Source of the DNA: UBA6382 sp963600315
GTDB lineage: Bacteria; Bacteroidota; Bacteroidia; Bacteroidales; Bacteroidaceae
Direction: 5' to 3'
Assembly: GCA_963600315.1 (NCBI GenBank)
Contig: CAVCAW010000002.1
Location: forward strand, 1-51,524
Length of the DNA: 51,524 bases
This document shows, piece after piece, positions 9,320 through 17,009 of this stretch. Every line of letters begins with the position of its first letter. Position 1 is the first letter of the stretch. A program made the translations under genes and the position numbers. The notes beneath the pieces are model-generated. The model had not been told where the DNA came from. It made no database searches and worked only from the letters and a program-made list of their open reading frames with translations.

Positions 9320-9325
9320 CCTCCT
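9320..9325 (-). promoter_or_regulatory. Strong Shine-Dalgarno of hsp20
   Basis: AGGAGG on the minus strand, five bases from the ATG. Bacteroidetes mRNAs usually lack such a site, so its presence is notable. Confidence 0.75.
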
Positions 9326-9398
9326 ATTTTTAATTGTTGTTTTTAATTTATTCTGGCCTTAAGTCCTTTGTTGCTTTCGGCTTTCACTATTACATATC

Positions 9399-9413
9399 GC
9401 ACACAGTGTGCCA
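9399..9413 (-). promoter_or_regulatory. Sigma-54-like -24/-12 element before hsp20
   Basis: TGGCACACTGTGTGC on the minus strand has GG and GC at the spacing of the RpoN consensus TGGCACGnnnnTTGC (mismatches at the variable G and one T). The predicted start of transcription is near 9387, with a leader of about 73 bases. The core GCACACAGTGTGC is also a perfect odd palindrome, so a repressor operator is an alternative reading. Confidence 0.45.
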
Positions 9414-9426
9414 GCATGAACTACAA

Positions 9427-9482
9427 TGCCAAAATGGCAAACCAACAATAAATATAGAGTCTCAAAATGTGCCAATATGGCA
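9427..9482 (-). promoter_or_regulatory. Two TGCCA-n3-TGGCA palindromes upstream of hsp20
   Basis: TGCCAAAATGGCA (9427-9439) and TGCCAATATGGCA (9470-9482) share arms exactly, differ only in the three central bases, and have centres 43 bases apart, about four helical turns. Such a phased pair suggests a dimeric regulator, for instance an enhancer-binding protein acting on the sigma-54-like element. Confidence 0.55.
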
Positions 9483-9486
9483 ATTT

Positions 9487-9951
9487 TTAGAGCGAAACGC
9501 TCTCTATGCGCAACTTAACGATGCCAGCCGGCACATGCACGTCTACCACATCGCCCGCTTTCTTGCCCACCAAGGCCTGACCAATGGGCGACTTGATAGA
9601 AATTTTTCCCTCGCGGAGGTTTGTCTCGTGGGGGCTGACGATGAGATAGGTTGTCGCCATATTGTTACCGAGGTTGGTTATCTTCACGCGGCTAAGCAGA
9701 CCTACCACATCTGCATGCAAGCGTGTACGGTCGAGCACGCGGGCATTCTCCAGCACTCGCCGTTTGAAGCGTATACGACCAAGTATGCGGCCTTGTTCGC
9801 GCTTGGCAGCATGATATTCAAAATTCTCGCTGAGATCTCCCTTGTCACGCGCTTCGGCAATGGCGTCGCGCGCCGCCGGCAATTCCACCTTTTCCAAGTG
9901 TTCCAGTTCGGCCACCAGTTCGTCGTAGCCTTCCTGTGACATATATTCCAT
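9487..9951 (-). CDS. greA: Transcription elongation factor GreA
   Basis: A 154-residue protein of standard length. GreA rescues backtracked RNA polymerase by stimulating transcript cleavage through the secondary channel. The N-terminal coiled coil is visible (YDELVAELEHLEKVELPAARDAIAEARDKGDLSENFEYHAA read in overlapping parts), with the acidic tip motif DLSENFEY at about residues 41-48 that carries the catalytic acidic residues. The C-terminal FKBP-like domain contains ISIKSPIGQALVGKKAGDVV. It begins 21 bases after the C10 protease stop and may be partly transcribed from that gene. Confidence 0.94.
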   Translation of the reverse strand: MEYMSQEGYDELVAELEHLEKVELPAARDAIAEARDKGDLSENFEYHAAKREQGRILGRIRFKRRVLENARVLDRTRLHADVVGLLSRVKITNLGNNMATTYLIVSPHETNLREGKISIKSPIGQALVGKKAGDVVDVHVPAGIVKLRIESVSL

Positions 9952-9972
9952 GTGTATTTTTATTACAAGTAA

Positions 9973-11895
9973 TCAGTATCTTATTTTTCTGCCATTCACA
10001 ATATTGATGCCTCGAAATGGGACAGATGACCTGACGCCCGAGAGAGAGAAGTATGAGTGGGGTTGCTGGTTCACAGAGAACGGAGCAACCACTCCGGCGA
10101 GATCATCAATGCGCCAAGGGTAAATCTGGCTTGTCACAGCATCAGTGTTAGGTGACTGCAGGTAGCCATCGGGCACCTGGCTATCGATGACTCTATTACT
10201 GAAGAGCCCTGTTAGGCTCCGAAGGTTTGGTGTGGTGACGTATAACGGAGCGAAAGCCCGCACCAACACACCGTCCATCACTGCCGTGATGTTGTCGTAC
10301 AGGCTGATGGCATGACCGTCGTTACTGGTGTTTTCCACTGCGGTATTGACAATAGTAAGAGTACCATCGTCACAGCCCTGTATGATGCCGAGACCGTTGC
10401 TCAGAATGGTTGAAGACTCAATCGTGGCTTGTGCCTTCTCATAAACAGAAAGTCCGCCGCATTCGTTGCGGTTTTCCCAACGTATTCCTGAAATACGGGT
10501 ATCACCATCACCCATACAATTCATCTCGCAATTAACCAAAGCACCGCCACGCTGTTTGTCGGTTACCGTTAGGTTACCATAGTTGAACACGGTCATCACA
10601 CTGTTAGCCATAAGATTGTAGCCATTTAGATCGAGCGTGATGTCACAGTCCTCGCCTATCATGACAACTTCGTCTACTGCGGGCAGATCATCAAGTAGCA
10701 CAAGATGTATGGCTTCGTCTGCAGGTGTCGACGCAACGGCGTACTTTAATGAGGAATACAGACGTTCTTCCTCCTCGCAGTATATTACAGGGTCTTTGTC
10801 CTGAGACATCGGAACGAAATCAAAAATACAAGCATGACTATTGTCATAGCCCATAAGATTGTCAAGGGCGAAATAGCCGTTGCTATTGCCACCCCAACCC
10901 CAGTTGACATGATAGCAACCGTCATCAGCATAGCCGTCTATCACAAAAGCGTGGCCGCCCTCGTCGCCAAGTCCCATGTATATGAGGGGGTGCTCTCTGT
11001 CGAGCTGTTCCTTCATATCTGCCACCCAAGTGGAATAACCGTCTTCGCCATTCTCTGTGTAGTCCGAAAGACTCCGAGTCTCTCCCCTGTAATCAAAGTG
11101 GCGGGTCATCACATTATCGCGAAATGGGGATAAGGTTTCTTTCGTGCCATAGTCCACTCTGAGAGCAGCACCGACATCTGCCATCAGACGGCTCACAGCA
11201 TCCTTTTCACGTTCTGAGGCCTGAGAAGTATACTGCATGGGCATATCTGTCCAAGCATAGCCGTGGGTAAGGTCATGCGCAGATACATATGCCCCTTGAT
11301 TGGAACGATATGCAGCAGTGGTACCGTAACCATAGCTGGGATACTGGTAATAGCGCATCACTATGGCGTATGCTGTCGGAACGCACCCCGTCAGACAGTT
11401 TCTTTGATCTATCATAGGACACTGTAGGTTGTAAGGCTCACACTGGTTCCACTCTGCTGTCTCCATCAGCACCACAGGGCGGGAGTCTCCACTGGCCATA
11501 ACCCACTGACTTTTAGTCTCAGATGTAGAAGCAACCCCTAAATCACGGAGCCTGTTGATATGCCTGCCGACAGCATCGAGCCAAGCCTCCATACAGCATG
11601 GCAACTGGTCACCCAATGTATTGTCGTGCGAATATGCAAGCACTGGAGCTACACGGTCGTCACCTGCAATTACGGCAAAACCGCAATCTGCTTCAAAGAT
11701 GTAGTAGGCTGGCTTATCGGCGGTGTCACGCCCTGCCGGCGACATATACTTGCGTGAACGGCACATACCGTCGCAAGCATCGCCCAATATGCGCTGGGCC
11801 ACCTGTGCTGCCCTGTCTTCGGAAATAAAATCCGCCACTATAGTCTGCGGTATCATAACCACAGCAAACGCCGCTACAATAAGAACACGTTTCAT
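9973..11895 (-). CDS. C10-family (streptopain-like) secreted cysteine protease with type IX-like C-terminal tail
   Basis: A 640-residue exported protein. The start at 11895 is chosen because it begins a signal peptide (MKRVLIVAAFAVVMIPQTIVA); the upstream frame to 12015 has no such features and includes the promoter. Residues about 22-110 form the Spi-type inhibitory propeptide (AAQVAQRILG, then AYYIFEADCGFAVIAGDDR). The protease domain has the catalytic Cys171 (NCLTGCVPTAYA), His315 (DEGGHAFVIDGY) and W332 in NWGWGG, as in streptopain and Prevotella interpain A. A region of about 200 residues with LDLNGYNL and repeated short strands suggests a beta-helix. The end (GINIVNGRKIRY) resembles the short type IX secretion tails of Prevotella. 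It probably degrades host or dietary protein at the cell surface. Confidence 0.88.
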   Translation of the reverse strand: MKRVLIVAAFAVVMIPQTIVADFISEDRAAQVAQRILGDACDGMCRSRKYMSPAGRDTADKPAYYIFEADCGFAVIAGDDRVAPVLAYSHDNTLGDQLPCCMEAWLDAVGRHINRLRDLGVASTSETKSQWVMASGDSRPVVLMETAEWNQCEPYNLQCPMIDQRNCLTGCVPTAYAIVMRYYQYPSYGYGTTAAYRSNQGAYVSAHDLTHGYAWTDMPMQYTSQASEREKDAVSRLMADVGAALRVDYGTKETLSPFRDNVMTRHFDYRGETRSLSDYTENGEDGYSTWVADMKEQLDREHPLIYMGLGDEGGHAFVIDGYADDGCYHVNWGWGGNSNGYFALDNLMGYDNSHACIFDFVPMSQDKDPVIYCEEEERLYSSLKYAVASTPADEAIHLVLLDDLPAVDEVVMIGEDCDITLDLNGYNLMANSVMTVFNYGNLTVTDKQRGGALVNCEMNCMGDGDTRISGIRWENRNECGGLSVYEKAQATIESSTILSNGLGIIQGCDDGTLTIVNTAVENTSNDGHAISLYDNITAVMDGVLVRAFAPLYVTTPNLRSLTGLFSNRVIDSQVPDGYLQSPNTDAVTSQIYPWRIDDLAGVVAPFSVNQQPHSYFSLSGVRSSVPFRGINIVNGRKIRY

Positions 11896-11926
11896 AGTAT
11901 TGCCATATTTTTTTATTTTCAGATTG

Positions 11927-11957
11927 TAAAGATACGGCTTTTGCCTTGAACGGCAAT
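11927..11957 (-). promoter_or_regulatory. Promoter of the C10 protease gene
   Basis: Minus strand: ATTG at 11957-11954, a 19-base spacer, then TATCTTTA at 11934-11927. Both boxes are one base off consensus; spacing is exact. Transcription would begin at about 11920, 25 bases before the ATG. Confidence 0.5.
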
Positions 11958-12024
11958 GCTTCAGCGTGACAATTTGCAACAACAGAATGCGGACCAGACG
12001 GGTCTCTGCCACCAATTTGGCGGA

Positions 12025-13179
12025 TTATAGTTTAACAAAGATTCGTTTACGATACATCGCCCAGCCCACCAAACCGCAAAAAGCCACATTGAGCGTGGCA
12101 AAGACAAAGTCCCCTAATTCATTGCCGAACAGAGGCACAAGACCACGCCAGAAAATAACACCCCAAAGGTCCTGCTCACCACCATTAACATTAAACTTTA
12201 TCAATTCGAGTGGCCACAAGATACCCTCGCTTAACAGATAGAGAAACAACGGATTTGCGCCGAACACACGAAATGCACTGGCAAACCCTCTGCCCTTTCC
12301 TCTAATGTCAATATAATACATAAGAAGGCCAAGCAACAAAGCACCCACTCCGCAGGTAATCATTACGAAAGAAGGAGACCATATTTTCTTGCTAATCGGA
12401 CACACAAGTCCTAAAAGATAGCCGACTATGAGCAAGAAAGCACCTGTCAACAACACAAAAAGGAGCCTTCGATCTGCATTGGAGCCATCCCCTCGACCGG
12501 CAAACAAAACACTGCCTACCCAAAAACCAAGCATCACATGGGCAATTCCAGGCAGAGTGCTCAACACCCCCTCTGGGTCTATGCCCCCATCATTACACAT
12601 GTGGTTAACACCAAGCACGCCACGATCCACTACACCGAGAACATTCACGACTGAACGTTCGAAACCATTGCCGGCAAGCAGAATAATCCAGTAGGCAACC
12701 AATATTGCCACTATGACAACAGGGAAACGCCTGTGGCTGACATAGAGCGAGAACAAGGCACAGACACCGTAACAAAGGCCGAGGCGCACCAACACTCCCG
12801 ACAACCGCAGATGCTCCAGATTGTTGCAGGCATGCCACAACCGCTCAAGGAACGGCACGGAGGGGTCTGCATAGCAAAAGTCGAAAAGACTTCTGCCAAA
12901 CCAGTCAAACAACCAACACACTACTATTATGCCCAAGGTGCGACCGGCAATCTTGCGAAACACTTTGTGCGAGGGGGCAAAACCGTATTTGTCTAACGAC
13001 AGAAATGTCGTTATCCCCATGATAAACATAAAGAGCGGAAACGCCATGTCGGCCAGAGTTAGTCCTATCCAAGGGGCATGATAGAGCGGGGCGTAGTGAT
13101 AGCCCGAACACGTATTAAAGACTATCATGCCAACGATGGTAATGCCACGCATCACATCGAGTGCGAGTATTCTGTTCAT
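12025..13179 (-). CDS. Heparan-alpha-glucosaminide N-acetyltransferase homologue (HGSNAT/DUF5009 membrane acyltransferase)
   Basis: A 384-residue integral membrane protein with about ten hydrophobic segments. The N-terminus (RILALDVMRGITIVGMIVFN, followed by LTLADMAFPLFMFIMGIT) is the signature of the YeiB/HGSNAT superfamily (DUF1624/DUF5009). HGSNAT takes acetyl from cytosolic acetyl-CoA and transfers it across the membrane to terminal alpha-glucosamine. The start at 13179 (MNRILALD) is preferred to 13209. It lies directly downstream of a GH89 alpha-N-acetylglucosaminidase, which hydrolyses exactly the alpha-GlcNAc end that such an acetyltransferase makes. This supports the specific call, though the substrate is not proven. 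A long-loop hairpin between the two genes may reduce transcription. Confidence 0.75.
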   Translation of the reverse strand: MNRILALDVMRGITIVGMIVFNTCSGYHYAPLYHAPWIGLTLADMAFPLFMFIMGITTFLSLDKYGFAPSHKVFRKIAGRTLGIIVVCWLFDWFGRSLFDFCYADPSVPFLERLWHACNNLEHLRLSGVLVRLGLCYGVCALFSLYVSHRRFPVVIVAILVAYWIILLAGNGFERSVVNVLGVVDRGVLGVNHMCNDGGIDPEGVLSTLPGIAHVMLGFWVGSVLFAGRGDGSNADRRLLFVLLTGAFLLIVGYLLGLVCPISKKIWSPSFVMITCGVGALLLGLLMYYIDIRGKGRGFASAFRVFGANPLFLYLLSEGILWPLELIKFNVNGGEQDLWGVIFWRGLVPLFGNELGDFVFATLNVAFCGLVGWAMYRKRIFVKL

Positions 13180-13272
13180 TTTCTTGTTTTTTTGATTACG
13201 GTCGCCCATTGGAGCGGCATCTGTTTTTCACTGTCGGTGGTTTCCAAAGCCCGGCAAACCGACAAGGCTCGG

Positions 13273-13335
13273 CAAAAACGAAAGAGCCGAGAACATGACT
13301 ACTGCCCACAGGCCGCTGTGTCAAGCTCTCGGCTC
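13273..13335 (-). terminator. Terminator-like hairpin between NAGLU and acetyltransferase genes
   Basis: Arms TCTCGGCTC (13327-13335) and GAGCCGAGA (13284-13292) form a 9-bp stem with a loop of about 34 bases, followed on the minus strand by TTTCGTTTTT. The long loop makes full termination uncertain. Confidence 0.5.
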
Positions 13336-13376
13336 CCGAAATATGTCAGCTCAATGTTGAGCTGTTAACAACAGGT

Positions 13377-15704
13377 TTACTTATTCTTGCGATACTTGGT
13401 ATCACCATTAGCCATAATGAGAGGTTTCCACTTGGCAACCAACTCGCGTGCAATGGCCACACCGTCACCCTGAGGTGTAGAGGGGAATTCACCGATGCAG
13501 TCCTTCCACCACTTTTCCTCAAAGTCAGTGATGGTCTTCTGCACGGCTTTCTCCTCCTTCTCACCAAACTCTTTGCCTTCAACAATGGCTTTGTTTACGG
13601 CTGCGAAGAAGAACTTGTATCTCTGGGCGTAGAACGTGCCGACAAGGCCATTCCACTCACGGCTGGCATAGTCGTTGAGCAACGAGGCCTTTTCACCCCA
13701 TGTAGTGAGGAGGTTGCGGGCGTTCTGCTCATAGTATTTGATTTCGAGGGAATCTGTACCGCCCTTAGCGCGCGCTTCTTCAATCCACTTACCAACGAGG
13801 AAGGTGTTTTGAGTAGCGCAGAGGCGGTCAACGTCTTCCATGAGCGACAGCATGAGGCGTTCCTTTTCCTGCATGGTATTGAAATCACCTTTCTTGTAGG
13901 CCTGCTTGTAGCCTGAGAATATGGCGAACGAGTAGTTGCCCAGCAATTGACGTGTGAAGTTCACCACATCAAGCTGATAGTTCTGCGCCGTGCTTTTGCC
14001 CTTTAGAAGCAGTTCTATGGCATCGAGGAGGTCCTTGTTGTCGTACTTGACACCCACGTTGCGGTAGTAAGTGCGGAATTTGTTTTCGCTCTCGCCCCAC
14101 TTGTCAGACATAAATGGGCGGACGTTAATCTGCGGGCACTGTCCCGGGTGGTCAGCTTCGGTATACACTGTCTGGGAGAGCAGACGCCATGCAGCGCGAA
14201 TATTCTCATCCTTGACACCTGAGCGCTCATCGGCCACGTGCTCAATCCACTTGGTCACATCATTGGTTTGGTCAATCTCCCAAGCCTTCTCGAAGATGTA
14301 CTCATACATGAAGGTATTGCAGTCGAAGCCCTCGAGCGTAGAACCTATGCCAGAGAAGTTGGAACCACCATTCTTGAAGGTATTCTCTATGCGCTTGTTG
14401 ACCTCAGCGAGGTTACCGCTCAACGAGGTGTTGCCACCAAAGTTGCCAAGGTAGCACCAGATGTAAGGCACACCATAGTACTTGTCGGTCTTCTTCCATA
14501 TCTCAGTGTTCTCACAATAGTAGTCAAGCAGCAAGGAGCGGTCCTTGGGATAAGAGGTGATATATTTGCGGATACGTGCGCACGAGTCGCCAGGTTCGCC
14601 AGGAGCAGCAGCGTCACCATCCTTATTCTCGCGAACTCCCCAGTCTTTCCACTCGTTGTAGAACAGCCATGTCATCTGCAGCCACACTGCCTTGGGGTCT
14701 ACTTTTTTAAGATTTTCGTAGGTGTGCTTACCCTGCAAAGCGAGGTAGTCAGACTTGTACGAAGGCGGCTCAAGCTCGTTGAAGAGGTCGAGTCCATAGA
14801 TATGGTCAGTACCATAGGCTTTGATTTCCTCCTCCATGAAGAGCTTCTGAATCTGCGGATAGAGCTTGTCTTGAGGATCGAGGTAAGAGCAAGCATATTC
14901 ATCAGAGTAGCCCGACCACGATGCTATTTTCGTAATCTTGGCATCAGGATAATACTTGGTCAATTCCTCGGGCACGTGACCTGCGAATGCCGGCAGCACA
15001 GGGCGCATATTGAACTCGCGCTCGCGCTTCACAATCAGCTTCTGCAATTCCTCCTGGTCATTGAGCCACGACATGGGCACAGCGTCAAGAGCACCCTCTT
15101 GGCCGGGCCAGCGGTCGATGTTCATCATGCGGTGCCAAGGCAGATGGGCGGGACCAGTGAAATAGGAGCGCACCTCTTGGTCAGAGAGCCCCATCTTCAT
15201 CCACACCTTGCGCCAAATGGCCTCCTGACCAGTGATGGCGAGCGGCAAGTTGACTCCGTTGAGAGCCATCCAGTCGATGAGGTGTTCCCAGTCCTTCCAG
15301 TTCCACCAAGGCATGGTGTAGCCGAAGGTGCAATAGTTTAGGAAGAAACGGTTCTTCACACGGGCATTGATGGTGACGGGCTCACTGATGGGCACGATGG
15401 CCTTGGGGGCATCAAACTTCTCGTCCACAAACCATGAAACCACCGTGTTGCAGTAGTATTTGAGGTAGTAGTTCAGACCTACAGCCATGGAGTTGGCATT
15501 GTTACCAGCAACGATGAGTTTGCCGTTTTCCGTCGACAGTTGGAAATAGTCGCCGGTCTTCTTGGCTGGAAGTTTTTTGCCCTCAATCTGAGAAGACAAG
15601 TTTGGCAACAATCGACCTACCAGACCATTGAAGGCTGTGAGGTCATCTGCCATAACTCCCATTGTGAGCACAAGGCTCAAAGCAATAGCAAAAATTCTTT
15701 TCAT
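13377..15704 (-). CDS. GH89 alpha-N-acetylglucosaminidase (NAGLU homologue)
   Basis: A 775-residue exported enzyme with signal peptide (MKRIFAIALSLVLTMGVMAD). It follows the GH89 plan: a small N-terminal alpha/beta domain (GDYFQLSTENGKLIVAGNN), a TIM barrel starting near NYCTFGYTMPWWNWKDWE, and a helical C-terminal domain. The two catalytic Glu of the family match FNELEPP (about residue 306) and GSTLEGFD (about residue 457). It removes terminal alpha-1,4-linked GlcNAc, as in heparan-type or mucin glycans (GlcNAc alpha-1,4-Gal). The neighbouring acetyltransferase homologue suggests the heparan-like reading; no heparinase, sulfatase or Sus genes are present. The signal peptide implies action in the periplasm. 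Confidence 0.93.
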   Translation of the reverse strand: MKRIFAIALSLVLTMGVMADDLTAFNGLVGRLLPNLSSQIEGKKLPAKKTGDYFQLSTENGKLIVAGNNANSMAVGLNYYLKYYCNTVVSWFVDEKFDAPKAIVPISEPVTINARVKNRFFLNYCTFGYTMPWWNWKDWEHLIDWMALNGVNLPLAITGQEAIWRKVWMKMGLSDQEVRSYFTGPAHLPWHRMMNIDRWPGQEGALDAVPMSWLNDQEELQKLIVKREREFNMRPVLPAFAGHVPEELTKYYPDAKITKIASWSGYSDEYACSYLDPQDKLYPQIQKLFMEEEIKAYGTDHIYGLDLFNELEPPSYKSDYLALQGKHTYENLKKVDPKAVWLQMTWLFYNEWKDWGVRENKDGDAAAPGEPGDSCARIRKYITSYPKDRSLLLDYYCENTEIWKKTDKYYGVPYIWCYLGNFGGNTSLSGNLAEVNKRIENTFKNGGSNFSGIGSTLEGFDCNTFMYEYIFEKAWEIDQTNDVTKWIEHVADERSGVKDENIRAAWRLLSQTVYTEADHPGQCPQINVRPFMSDKWGESENKFRTYYRNVGVKYDNKDLLDAIELLLKGKSTAQNYQLDVVNFTRQLLGNYSFAIFSGYKQAYKKGDFNTMQEKERLMLSLMEDVDRLCATQNTFLVGKWIEEARAKGGTDSLEIKYYEQNARNLLTTWGEKASLLNDYASREWNGLVGTFYAQRYKFFFAAVNKAIVEGKEFGEKEEKAVQKTITDFEEKWWKDCIGEFPSTPQGDGVAIARELVAKWKPLIMANGDTKYRKNK

Positions 15705-15780
15705 TTTGTGTTGTGAAATGTTTTTTGTTGTGAATAAATATAATGTTCTCGTCTGATTTCCGTCACTTTTTAACGGAACA

Positions 15781-15809
15781 CAAAATTATATAAAAATAAT
15801 TATCCGCAA
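15781..15809 (-). promoter_or_regulatory. NAGLU promoter
   Basis: Minus strand: TTG at 15809-15807, an 18-base spacer, then TAATTTTG at 15788-15781. The leader would be about 70 bases. The 340-base divergent region 15705-16044 otherwise holds only the opposite promoter. Confidence 0.5.
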
Positions 15810-16009
15810 GGAATTATGCAGTCAAAATCACATAATAGCACACCTATACCCCCGATATGCAGGAAAATAATGAATAAACAGCATAAAAGTCAGAGATTAT
15901 TCGCACGCAAATGCCGGCAACAGCACCCCGACACACAGCAACATTCACTTTTGCCGACGCCATGCCACATTTTGAGACTGGTCATCGGTGTCAAACAATT
16001 TAATTTCGC

Positions 16010-16017
16010 TACATTTG
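16010..16017 (+). promoter_or_regulatory. -7 element of the TPR gene
   Basis: TACATTTG on the plus strand, a perfect TAnnTTTG, 27 bases before the chosen ATG at 16045. It lies downstream of an earlier in-frame ATG-like start at 15988, which is why that start is rejected. Confidence 0.6.
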
Positions 16018-16044
16018 CGGCATAAACAATATCGGCAGACCCCA

Positions 16045-17007
16045 ATGAACACACCGCATTTATCACTACTGCTTTCGATTGGTTTCTTCACGCTCCAATC
16101 CTTGTCGGCTGCAGCCCAGACCAGATTTGACCTGGGCGGCAAACCACGCATCGAGTCGGCGACACCCTCCGATCGGAGCAACGGCTCAACTGAATACACC
16201 GAAGCTGAGCAAAACCGCTACCTGGCGCTGGTGAGCAAGGGCTATAGCCAGCTGCTCACCGACTCGCTGCGCTTGGCAGAACTGACATTTAAGGAGGCGA
16301 CAGACTTCCTGCCGTCTCACCCGTCCAATGCCGAGATTTTCTACCAACTGGGGCAGATTTCTGAGCGGCGTGGCAACTACCACACCTCTTCAGACTACTA
16401 CCGCAAGTCCATACGTATCAACGAGAACCTGGCCAAGTCCTACGAACGCCGCGGCATCGTCAATCTGGTCCTCAAAGACTATAGCACAGCATTGGGGTGC
16501 TTCTCGTCATTCTTAAAACTCAAGCCCGCCAACCCACAAGTGCTCTTCTACATGGGCTACGCCTACCAGCAGCAGGGCAAACTGGACAATGCGATGGCAA
16601 AATACCAACAAGTCTTAGATCAGGAACCAATGCACGCATCAGCCAACACCGCCGTGGCGGTGATAGAGGCTGGCAAAGGTCACCACGATGCAGCCATCGA
16701 GATAATGGACAAACTCATCACCCACAACCCCAAGTCGGCATCGCTCTACGAAATGAGGGGAACCTTCGAGATGGAATCGGGCAAAAACCAAATGGCGCTC
16801 TATGACTTCAACAAGTCTATCGAACTGCTCCCCAACAACCCCACGGCATATCTCAACCGAGCTGTGCTTCACGGACGCTCCGGACAGAAGACCTTGGCAG
16901 AAGAAGACATCACCAAAGCCCAAGAGCTGGGAGCAGATGAAACCTCCGTCGAAAGAGCGCGCACAAGCATAGCCCGACGCAAACAAAAAGTCACTAAAAC
17001 CCCATAG
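16045..17007 (+). CDS. Exported tetratricopeptide-repeat protein
   Basis: A 320-residue protein with a signal peptide (MNTPHLSLLLSIGFFTLQSLSAAAQ). About seven TPR units follow from residue 75 to the end, for example AEIFYQLGQISERRGNYHTS, VLFYMGYAYQQQGKLDNAM, and PTAYLNRAVLHGRSGQKTLA. TPR solenoids bind other proteins; the partner here is unknown. The last 15 residues are basic (ARRKQKVTKTP). The next gene starts two bases after the stop, so the two are translated together, suggesting a functional link with the DUF4301 protein. Confidence 0.85.
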   Translation: MNTPHLSLLLSIGFFTLQSLSAAAQTRFDLGGKPRIESATPSDRSNGSTEYTEAEQNRYLALVSKGYSQLLTDSLRLAELTFKEATDFLPSHPSNAEIFYQLGQISERRGNYHTSSDYYRKSIRINENLAKSYERRGIVNLVLKDYSTALGCFSSFLKLKPANPQVLFYMGYAYQQQGKLDNAMAKYQQVLDQEPMHASANTAVAVIEAGKGHHDAAIEIMDKLITHNPKSASLYEMRGTFEMESGKNQMALYDFNKSIELLPNNPTAYLNRAVLHGRSGQKTLAEEDITKAQELGADETSVERARTSIARRKQKVTKTP

Positions 17008-17009
17008 TC

